This document shows, piece by piece, positions 1 through 4,813 of a stretch of 6,002 nt of DNA. Source of the DNA: an uncultured Fibrobacter sp. (lineage in GTDB: Bacteria; Fibrobacterota; Fibrobacteria; Fibrobacterales; Fibrobacteraceae); assembly GCA_947306025.1 (NCBI GenBank), contig CAMZFJ010000131.1:1-6002 (forward strand), given 5' to 3'. Position numbers and translations under genes: made by a program. Each line of letters opens with the position of its first letter. Position 1 is the first letter of the stretch. The notes under the pieces are model-generated. The model saw only the letters and a list, made by a program, of their open reading frames with translations, had not been told where the DNA came from and searched no databases.

Positions 1-952
1 CCATAATCGTAATGGCAGGAGCTGTCACATGTTCGCGAACAATCGTCTCCCCCGCTGTTTCAAGCGTAGCCATCACTGTACGCTGGAACGGAGTCGTACC
101 TTTTTCGATAAACGCAAGCGGTGTTTTCGGATCTTTGCCGCACTCAATCAAACGACGAGCGATAAAGTCCATATTGCCAATGCCCATCAAAAAAACGAGC
201 GTTCCAGGACAATGCGCGAGCGTCTCGAAATCAAGTCCAACAGGTTTTTCTGAAAGAGATTCATCCGGGGTTTTAGGGGTAGAACCCCTAGGCGAAAGGG
301 TAGCGGATGTTTCGACAAGCTCAACAACCTTTTTATCATTTGTCGAAACAGAAGCGAGGGGAAGACTTTCCCCTACACACTCATCTTTGCACTTTTCATC
401 ATGCGTGGATTCTATCGCCTTCGGCTCCAGAATGACAGATGAAGAAGACTCTCTTCTTTCGTCTCTCGTCTCTCGTCTTTCGTCTATTTTCTCATGCCCA
501 GTGATGATGTGAAAACTTGTTGCAATTCCACGATGGCTCACGGGGATTCCCGCATAGGCAGGCACAGCAATTGCCGAGGTCACGCCAGGCACAACTTCAA
601 ATTCGACGCCTGCAGCCACAAGTTCCAAAGCTTCTTCGCCGCCGCGACCGAACACGAACGGATCACCGCCCTTGAGGCGTGCGATGGTTTCCCCCGGCAT
701 TTCGCAAGCAAACTTCACCAATAGTTTGTTAATTTCGGACTGTTTTACTTTATGGTGCGTCGGCATTTTGCCCACATCAACCATCTTAGCCTTGCTATTA
801 CACATTCCAAGAATTGCAGGTGAAACAAGACGGTCATAAACGACGACATCAGCCTTTTCCAAAATTGCATGAGCACGTAGAGTCAAGAGTCCCGGATCGC
901 CAGGGCCTGCACCAATCAAATAAACCTTGCCAAAATTATTTGTTTTTTCCAT
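1..952 (-). CDS. cobA: Uroporphyrinogen-III C-methyltransferase (SUMT), N-terminal part, runs off left edge
   Basis: SAM-dependent methylation of uroporphyrinogen III at C2 and C7 gives precorrin-2, the entry to siroheme and, with AhbAB in this window, to siroheme-derived heme. I translated the minus strand from ATG 952; 317 codons are open to the edge. Family motifs are in order: VYLIGAGPGDPGLLTLRA near residues 10-27 (SAM-binding glycine loop), ADVVVYDRLVS, KGGDPFVFGRGGEE, then VVPGVTSAIAVPAYAGIPVS and the TGHE segment near 154. The expected next block, LDFETLA...GTLVFLMGIGNM, appears only after about 84 extra residues (155-238), which are repeat-derived (separate entry). The frame stays open through the insert, so the enzyme looks intact. 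Beyond it, FIEKGTTPFQRTVMATLE and APAITIM are typical of the SUMT C-terminal half. A C-terminal HemD fusion is common in this family, but it would lie outside the window. It is divergent from the comEB-type gene. Confidence 0.93.
   Translation of the reverse strand, partial: MEKTNNFGKVYLIGAGPGDPGLLTLRAHAILEKADVVVYDRLVSPAILGMCNSKAKMVDVGKMPTHHKVKQSEINKLLVKFACEMPGETIARLKGGDPFVFGRGGEEALELVAAGVEFEVVPGVTSAIAVPAYAGIPVSHRGIATSFHIITGHEKIDERRETRDERRESSSSVILEPKAIESTHDEKCKDECVGESLPLASVSTNDKKVVELVETSATLSPRGSTPKTPDESLSEKPVGLDFETLAHCPGTLVFLMGIGNMDFIARRLIECGKDPKTPLAFIEKGTTPFQRTVMATLETAGETIVREHVTAPAITIM
239..490 (-). repeat. In-frame mosaic of repeats forming an 84-residue extra loop in CobA
   Basis: This stretch lies between the conserved TGHE and LDFETLA blocks of SUMT, where homologues normally have only a few residues. 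Going along the coding strand it holds several modules. First comes a purine-rich tract (about 441-485) built of AGACGAAAG/AGACGAGAG units. Next is a GTC-preceded hairpin (409-433). A 7-bp inverted repeat follows, AGGGGAA/TTCCCCT at 357-363 and 368-374. Then comes a 10-bp perfect inverted repeat, TGTTTCGACA/TGTCGAAACA at 308-317 and 341-350. Last is a 7-bp inverted repeat with a 3-nt loop, TAGGGGT/ACCCCTA at 274-280 and 284-290. The peptide is hydrophilic and low in complexity, rich in E, D, S, T and K, so it is probably a disordered surface loop. Confidence 0.85.
409..433 (-). repeat. GA-mismatch hairpin repeat, copy A (inside cobA)
   Basis: On the coding strand this copy follows GTC. The outer stem is ATTCT with AGAAT, extended by a G-T wobble; then a tandem G-A/G-A mismatch, an inner stem GCC with GGC, and a GAA loop. 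CCA follows the 3' arm. It is read as VILEPKAIES. It is one of five copies in this window sharing the fold. Confidence 0.75.
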
Positions 953-960
953 CAAATGTA

Positions 961-966
961 AATTTA
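961..966 (-). promoter_or_regulatory. Possible -10 element of cobA, close to its start codon
   Basis: On the minus strand TAAATT, preceded by TTTTC, ends 8 bases before ATG 952. A start site 6-8 bases downstream would leave almost no leader. No purine-rich ribosome binding site precedes the ATG. No convincing -35 was found. Weak evidence by itself; it resembles the elements before comEB and hemA. Confidence 0.35.
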
Positions 967-992
967 GAAAATCTTCCTGATTAAATTTTGCC

Positions 993-998
993 TATATT
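993..998 (+). promoter_or_regulatory. Possible -10 element of the dCMP deaminase gene
   Basis: TATATT ends 7 bases before ATG 1006, and no Shine-Dalgarno sequence lies between them (TTTGGGC). If this is the -10, transcription would begin at or just before the ATG, giving a leaderless or nearly leaderless mRNA. It would also rule out the in-frame TTG at 988 as start. No clear -35 was seen. Confidence 0.4.
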
Positions 999-1005
999 TT
1001 TGGGC

Positions 1006-1563
1006 ATGAATAGTTCTAGAGCAAAGCTTCGCGACGAAGTCTACACGCAGATGATGTGTGCACAGGCACGTCTTTCCAAGGATCAGAATACACAGATGGG
1101 CGCAGTTCTCGTCAGCGCAGACGGACGCGTCATCAGCACAGGTTACAACGGCGCCCCCGCCGGATTTGACGACGATACCGTCCCGTACACCCGCGAAAAA
1201 CAACTCCTCGCCTATGACCTTTTGGACGCAGACACAGGCGACCTCATCAGCCATCACGAATTCGAAGCAAACAAGTACCCGTTCATGGTCCACGCCGAAA
1301 TCAACGCGCTCCATTACGCTCGCGGCAAGGTTCCTCCGGGATCAAAGCTCTATGTGATCGGATTCCCCTGCGAACGCTGCTCCCTCGACATCAGCCTTTC
1401 CGGCGTTGCCGAAGTGTTCGTGACCAAAGATGATTACGACCCCAAGTCCACGCTGAACAACAGCCGCGACACAGCCTACTACATGTTCGCCCAAGCAGGA
1501 ATCATCGTGACACTTTGCGGCAAGCGCATCCGCCCGGTCGTTTCGAAGCCTGAAAAGAAATAA
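1006..1563 (+). CDS. comEB: Zinc-dependent dCMP deaminase (ComEB/T4 Cd family)
   Basis: A cytoplasmic deaminase of 185 residues, about the usual family length. It is expected to convert dCMP to dUMP and so feed thymidylate synthesis. The zinc site is visible: H96 and E98 in VHAEINAL (metal ligand and proton shuttle), then C122 and C125 in PCERC. The substrate-side motif STGYNGAPAGF (44-54) and the N-terminal helix with MGAVLV are typical of dCMP deaminases rather than of cytidine or tRNA adenosine deaminases. ATG 1006 is preferred over the in-frame TTG 988, because the latter would overlap the likely -10 and family proteins begin near here. It is divergent from cobA and convergent with hemC, so it is not co-transcribed with the tetrapyrrole genes around it. 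The symbol comEB follows family naming; a competence role is not implied. Confidence 0.92.
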   Translation: MNSSRAKLRDEVYTQMMCAQARLSKDQNTQMGAVLVSADGRVISTGYNGAPAGFDDDTVPYTREKQLLAYDLLDADTGDLISHHEFEANKYPFMVHAEINALHYARGKVPPGSKLYVIGFPCERCSLDISLSGVAEVFVTKDDYDPKSTLNNSRDTAYYMFAQAGIIVTLCGKRIRPVVSKPEKK

Positions 1564-1570
1564 CGTATAA

Positions 1571-1598
1571 ATCGCCACGTTGCTCCGCGACTCGCAAT
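1571..1598 (-). repeat. GA-mismatch hairpin repeat, copy E (between comEB and hemC)
   Basis: The only non-coding copy in the window, starting 8 bases after the comEB stop. On the minus strand it follows GTC. The outer stem is ATTGC with GCGAT (one T-G wobble), the internal loop is GA against GTG, the inner stem is GTCGC with GCAAC (one C-A mismatch), and the loop is GGA. Same layout and orientation as the four copies inside genes, but with less perfect pairing. Confidence 0.6.
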
Positions 1599-1628
1599 GA
1601 CGAAAAGGCTTGACTACACTAAGTGAAA

Positions 1629-1660
1629 CCCGCACATTCAAAATGCGCGGGCTATTTTTT
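1629..1660 (+). terminator. Rho-independent terminator of comEB
   Basis: CCCGCACATT (1629-1638) pairs with AATGCGCGGG (1642-1651) over 10 positions with one A-C mismatch, around a 3-nt loop. CTA and a run of six T (1655-1660) follow. The T run overlaps the hemC stop codon on the other strand. In the minus direction the stem is followed only by GGGTTTCACTT, so termination of hemC there would be weak. Confidence 0.8.
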
Positions 1661-2717
1661 ACAGTTGATTTTTAATTTCTTGGGCAAGTGCAACGCCCAA
1701 TTTTTTTGACTGTTGTACACAATCAGGGGAATTAATTTCTACTGTGCCAACACATTCCGCACGGAGCAATTTTTCGGATTTTTCATCCCAATAAATGCCA
1801 CGGATTTTCAGAGTTTTCGCAGTTCCACAACCGAGACTACGCGGAGCATCATCGCAAGTGCTGGAGTTGCGAACGCCAGAAGCGCAAGAATCTTCAACAA
1901 ATTCCGCGAAGCTCGCGACCGGGAATTGGCAGCCCGCATTGAGCGCCTTCAAATAGGCCATTTCGGCAGACGCGATGCAAAATGTTTCGACGTGATTCGC
2001 TTGCGCGAGAATTTGCGCGAGGTTCCCCGAGATTTCACTGGATCCTTCGCGCAGCTCAGGATGACGTGAGTCAAAATCAGCATTTTCCGACAACGTTTCA
2101 ATCGCTAAAATGCCTTGACCGCTAGCGGGGAGAACTTGTTCTGTGCTAAAGTATTCCGTCACTTGATCCGCAAGGCCCATGCGCTTGAGGCCCGCCGCCG
2201 CGAGCACAATACCATCGAGTTCCGCAAGTTTGCTAATGCGCGTCTGGATGTTCCCGCGAATCGGCACATATTCAATATCCGGGCGAAGCGCTTTCAGTTG
2301 GACGATACGGCGAATGCTTCCCGTCCCAACGCGAGCGCCAGCCGGCAAATCCATAAAGCGAACGCCAGTAGCACCACCGCACGAAAGGAATGCATCACGC
2401 GGGTCTTCGCGCTTCAAGACTGCGGCAAGCTTGAACTGCGGCAACACTTCGGCAGGCATGTCCTTAAGACTGTGGATCGCAATATCAGCTCGATTTTCGA
2501 GGAGCGCAATTTCAAGTTCCTTGATGAACACGCCCTTGCCGCCAAAGCTCGCAAGCGACTTGTCCAAACGGCGGTCACCTTCGGTTGTCATGGAAACAAG
2601 CTCGTACGTCAGCGATTCTGCGCTCGATGCAGAGTTCGCCGCCACAATAGCATCAGCAGCCATCGTTGTCTGGGCCAAAGCCAAAGCACTTTTGCGAGTC
2701 GCTACACGAAGTTTCAT
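1659..2717 (-). CDS. hemC: Hydroxymethylbilane synthase (porphobilinogen deaminase)
   Basis: Joins four porphobilinogens into hydroxymethylbilane in the cytoplasm, using a covalently bound dipyrromethane cofactor. It has 352 residues; the family usually has about 310. The N-terminal MKLRVATRKSALALAQ, HSLKDMP with the catalytic Asp D86, VGTGSIRRIVQLKALRPD, IRGNIQTR and ASGQGILAIE are all present. The cofactor cysteine is C263 in NAGCQFPVASF. Two insertions explain the extra length. Residues about 217-231 come from a hairpin repeat (copy B). Residues 277-300, in the C-terminal domain, form a 24-residue stretch with three cysteines. ATG 2717 is preferred because AGGGGGTG lies just upstream and the protein then begins at the conserved MKLRVATR; an earlier in-frame ATG at 2747 would overlap the hemA coding end. 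The gene starts 8 bases after the hemA stop, so hemA-hemC are one transcript. It converges on comEB. Confidence 0.95.
   Translation of the reverse strand: MKLRVATRKSALALAQTTMAADAIVAANSASSAESLTYELVSMTTEGDRRLDKSLASFGGKGVFIKELEIALLENRADIAIHSLKDMPAEVLPQFKLAAVLKREDPRDAFLSCGGATGVRFMDLPAGARVGTGSIRRIVQLKALRPDIEYVPIRGNIQTRISKLAELDGIVLAAAGLKRMGLADQVTEYFSTEQVLPASGQGILAIETLSENADFDSRHPELREGSSEISGNLAQILAQANHVETFCIASAEMAYLKALNAGCQFPVASFAEFVEDSCASGVRNSSTCDDAPRSLGCGTAKTLKIRGIYWDEKSEKLLRAECVGTVEINSPDCVQQSKKLGVALAQEIKNQL
1818..1889 (-). other. Cysteine-containing 24-residue insertion in the HemC C-terminal domain
   Basis: Codes for residues 277-300, between AEFVED and KTLKIRG. Homologues have only a short turn here between two strands of domain 3. 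The stretch holds three cysteines (C278, C287, C296) and several serines. Unlike the first HemC insertion, its DNA does not show the hairpin repeat, and I did not find an obvious inverted repeat in it. Its origin is unknown. Confidence 0.5.
2035..2066 (-). repeat. GA-mismatch hairpin repeat, copy B (inside hemC)
   Basis: The hairpin proper is 2042-2062. On the coding strand it follows CGTC. The outer stem is ATCCT with AGGAT, then a tandem G-A/G-A mismatch, a 2-bp inner stem GC with GC, and a 3-nt loop TGC. CCAGTGA follows. It is read as SRHPELREGSSE, a hydrophilic addition between the GQGILAIE block and NHVET, where family members have a shorter loop. The purine-rich tract seen before copies A, C and D is absent. 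Confidence 0.75.
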
Positions 2718-2719
2718 AG

Positions 2720-2727
2720 CACCCCCT
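2720..2727 (-). promoter_or_regulatory. Ribosome binding site of hemC, overlapping the hemA stop
   Basis: AGGGGGTG lies directly upstream of ATG 2717 and differs at one position from a perfect AGGAGGTG. It begins within the hemA TAG stop, so translation of hemC is probably coupled to hemA. It decides the hemC start in favour of 2717. Confidence 0.75.
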
Positions 2728-3976
2728 AATTGCATCCGCGAAGACATTTCAAATATGTCAACACGTCTTCGGCCGAATTCGAATCTTTTACCTTGTACAG
2801 ATAATCATTAGCCATTTTTTTGGCAAAGCGTTCGTACATCATCTGGATGCGCTTTTTGTCCGCATCAGACACGTCCGGGAGCGAACGCAGCAATTTTTCG
2901 GATTCTTCATTCGCTGTTGCCACCATTTTTTCGGCAAAGACGTGGATATCCTTGGCAATATCATCCATGCGATACCACTGCATGAATTCTTCGATGCCTT
3001 GTTGCAAAATCTTTTGCGCGGCTTCAAGTTCAATCATTCGCAAGCGGCGATTTTCAGACACAATTTGTTCCAAGTCATCGACGCAAACGTATTGCACACC
3101 AGGCAAATCGCCAATCGAAGATTCCGCATTGCGCGGGTTCGCGAGGTCAACAACAAGGCGCTTTGAAGGGACTGTCGCTTCGGCACGCTCAGCGACCTGA
3201 ATAGCTTTTTCGAATTCATCCTTCGTGATAATCGGTTCCTGGCTTGCGCTGCAAAGAATCAGCACATCGCTCTTACCCACAACGCTATAGCGGTCTTCGA
3301 AGCGGACCGGAGTCAAGACATCGCCGAATTTTTCCGCATTGGCAAACGTTCTGCTGCTCGCAAAAATCTTCGTCGTATTCTCTTGCACGTACTTGAGCAT
3401 GAGCGAGCCCATTTCGCCAAGCCCAACAATATAAACCGTACGATTTTCCAAATCGTCAAAAGTCTTTTGCACCTGCTTCATCGCCAAGAACGGGATGTTG
3501 CAGCTGAGCTTGCTCAAGTTCGTTTCGGTCTTGATGCGTTTTGTCGTGTGAATGGCGCTCTGGAAAAGTTTATTCAAGCTGTTGCCCGTCGCCTTGAGCT
3601 GGTGCGCCGTTTCGTAAGCACGGTCAATCTGGTGCAAAATTTGGTCTTCACCCATCGCCACGGAATCAAGCCCAGCACACACATTCATCACATGATGCAC
3701 AACATCGTCACCCGACTTAAAATAAAAGAACTTCGCAAAATCATCGTAGTCTTGACGGGCAAGTCCACACACATAACGAACGAGTTCACCATCAGTGATT
3801 TCGCGGTCGCTCGCGACATAAACTTCAGTGCGGTTGCAAGTGGCAAGAATCAAAAGTTCGTCAAACGGAGAGTGACTCAACGCCTCAGTCTTGACGTCCA
3901 TCGGGATATAGAACTTTTCGCGAATTGCAATTTCAGCCACCTTGTGGCTCATTCCTGCCATGTAGATTTTACGCAT
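2726..3976 (-). CDS. hemA: Glutamyl-tRNA reductase
   Basis: First committed step of the C5 route: NADPH-dependent reduction of glutamyl-tRNA to glutamate-1-semialdehyde in the cytoplasm. It has 416 residues, normal for the family, with no insertion. The N-terminal catalytic domain shows LATCNRTEVYV with the thioester-forming C47, then HVMNVCAGLDS with the conserved His near 95, and GEDQIL (109-114). The Rossmann NADPH site is VYIVGLGEMGSL (181-192), followed by VVDLANPR. The C-terminal helical dimerisation domain begins near ENRRLRMIELEAAQ and contains EEFMQWYR. ATG 3976 begins the canonical short N-terminus. It is the first gene of a hemA-hemC unit. A -10-like sequence lies 6 bases upstream of the ATG and no ribosome binding site is visible there. 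Confidence 0.96.
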   Translation of the reverse strand: MRKIYMAGMSHKVAEIAIREKFYIPMDVKTEALSHSPFDELLILATCNRTEVYVASDREITDGELVRYVCGLARQDYDDFAKFFYFKSGDDVVHHVMNVCAGLDSVAMGEDQILHQIDRAYETAHQLKATGNSLNKLFQSAIHTTKRIKTETNLSKLSCNIPFLAMKQVQKTFDDLENRTVYIVGLGEMGSLMLKYVQENTTKIFASSRTFANAEKFGDVLTPVRFEDRYSVVGKSDVLILCSASQEPIITKDEFEKAIQVAERAEATVPSKRLVVDLANPRNAESSIGDLPGVQYVCVDDLEQIVSENRRLRMIELEAAQKILQQGIEEFMQWYRMDDIAKDIHVFAEKMVATANEESEKLLRSLPDVSDADKKRIQMMYERFAKKMANDYLYKVKDSNSAEDVLTYLKCLRGCN

Positions 3977-4132
3977 GGTGTAAAGATAGAAAAATTACAC
4001 TCCACCACGCGCAATATAGGGGATTTCACCATGACACAAGCACATTCTTAATTAAAAATATTTTTTCCTTCAAAAAAATATTATATATAAAGTTATAAGC
4101 ACCAAATTACCGAGCAGGATTATTCATAGATT
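3977..4132. other. Divergent AT-rich promoter region between hemA and the outer-membrane gene
   Basis: The largest gap in the window (156 bases). The half near the plus-strand gene is strongly AT-rich. For that gene, TTCAAA (4069-4074) and TTATAA (4093-4098) sit 18 bases apart as a tentative -35/-10 pair, with an A/T-rich stretch upstream. AGGA (4116-4119) is 13 bases before ATG 4133, too far for a typical ribosome binding site. No operator or riboswitch fold was recognised. Confidence 0.4.
3983..3988 (-). promoter_or_regulatory. Possible -10 element of hemA
   Basis: TATCTT, preceded by a T run and C on the minus strand, ends 6 bases before ATG 3976. The bases between (TACACC) hold no Shine-Dalgarno sequence. 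The spacing suggests transcription starts at or within a base or two of the ATG. No clear -35 was seen. Confidence 0.4.
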
Positions 4133-4774
4133 ATGACAAAAAGAATTTTCTTCTGCGCTGTTATTTCGTTATTTTTTGCGGCCCACGCAAACGCATGGGA
4201 GATGGGCTCGTATGTCGAAAACGCACAGGCAGGCGAAGGCATCAAAACGGATTCAACGTGGAAAAAAAGCGAAACACAGACTGCAAAAAAAGATTTGAGC
4301 ATGCAAACAGGCTTTCAAGAAGACAAAGTCAAGCATCATAGCATTTCATTTACATACGGAATACTCACAATTACGGATTTTGCCGCAGCTGGAGCATCTA
4401 CAGCCGTAAGTATTTTTACTTTAGGGAACGGTGATCTATCTAAGTCCATACCAGGCGCTTTTTCTATCGATTACGGCTACAAGTTTAACGATGTTGTTGA
4501 ATCAGGACTTGTCTTTAACTATGCACACGCCATTGAGGATTGGTCAGTATATACAATTATGCCAAAGATTAAGTTGAATCTTAATTACGGTGGATTTGTA
4601 AACCCATTTGTCGAATTGGATGCAGGCATATCCATCATGGATAAAGGCGCAATTCCCATGTTCCACCTCACCTTTTTGGGGCTTGAAATCGGGAAAACGT
4701 TCCCGCTTACTCTTGGTTTACTTTCGTTCGGCCAACGAGGAATCGTATATGCAGGTTTAGGATACAGATTCTAG
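4133..4774 (+). CDS. Probable small outer-membrane beta-barrel protein, function unknown
   Basis: It has 213 residues. The N-terminus is a clear Sec signal peptide: TKR, a hydrophobic core (IFFCAVISLFFAA) and an ANA cleavage motif at 19-21; the C8 inside the core is not in a lipobox. The mature start is polar and charged (about 22-65). From about 68 onward, alternating polar/hydrophobic strands separated by Gly/Asn/Asp turns are seen, such as SISFTYGILTI, AFSIDYGYKF, SGLVFNYAH, KIKLNLNYGG and FVELDAGIS. The protein ends in GLGYRF, with the terminal aromatic typical of substrates of the outer-membrane assembly machinery. I do not recognise a specific family. The gene appears more AT-rich than its neighbours. 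It is divergent from hemA, and its stop is 4 bases from the ahbAB stop on the other strand, so it is a single-gene unit. No link to heme synthesis is visible beyond location. Confidence 0.8.
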   Translation: MTKRIFFCAVISLFFAAHANAWEMGSYVENAQAGEGIKTDSTWKKSETQTAKKDLSMQTGFQEDKVKHHSISFTYGILTITDFAAAGASTAVSIFTLGNGDLSKSIPGAFSIDYGYKFNDVVESGLVFNYAHAIEDWSVYTIMPKIKLNLNYGGFVNPFVELDAGISIMDKGAIPMFHLTFLGLEIGKTFPLTLGLLSFGQRGIVYAGLGYRF

Positions 4775-4775
4775 A

Positions 4776-4813
4776 AACTCAAGCAAAAAAATTGAAGCTC
4801 GTCTTCTTGAGTT
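4776..4813. other. Inverted repeat at the convergent gene ends
   Basis: AACTCAAG (4776-4783) and CTTGAGTT (4806-4813) form a perfect 8-bp inverted repeat with a 22-base loop, mostly inside the 3' end of ahbAB. No T run follows it on either strand, so it is not a standard terminator. It may slow both convergent transcripts, or simply be chance. Confidence 0.3.

Noticed and set aside
441..485. CRISPR or tandem-repeat array
   Set aside because: The units are short, degenerate and without spacers; it is a low-complexity tract.
239..490. CobA as a broken gene or frameshift
   Set aside because: The frame is open through the insert and the SUMT motifs resume correctly on the far side, so this is an in-frame insertion.
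12..512. A 166-codon plus-strand open frame opposite cobA
   Set aside because: It is the complement of conserved SUMT coding sequence and of the repeat insert, with no recognisable motifs.
988..1005. TTG start giving six extra N-terminal residues to the dCMP deaminase
   Set aside because: It overlaps the likely -10 (993-998), and the family N-terminus fits ATG 1006.
2718..2747. Earlier ATG for hemC at 2747
   Set aside because: It would overlap the end of hemA and add ten residues before the conserved MKLRVATR; a strong ribosome binding site supports 2717.
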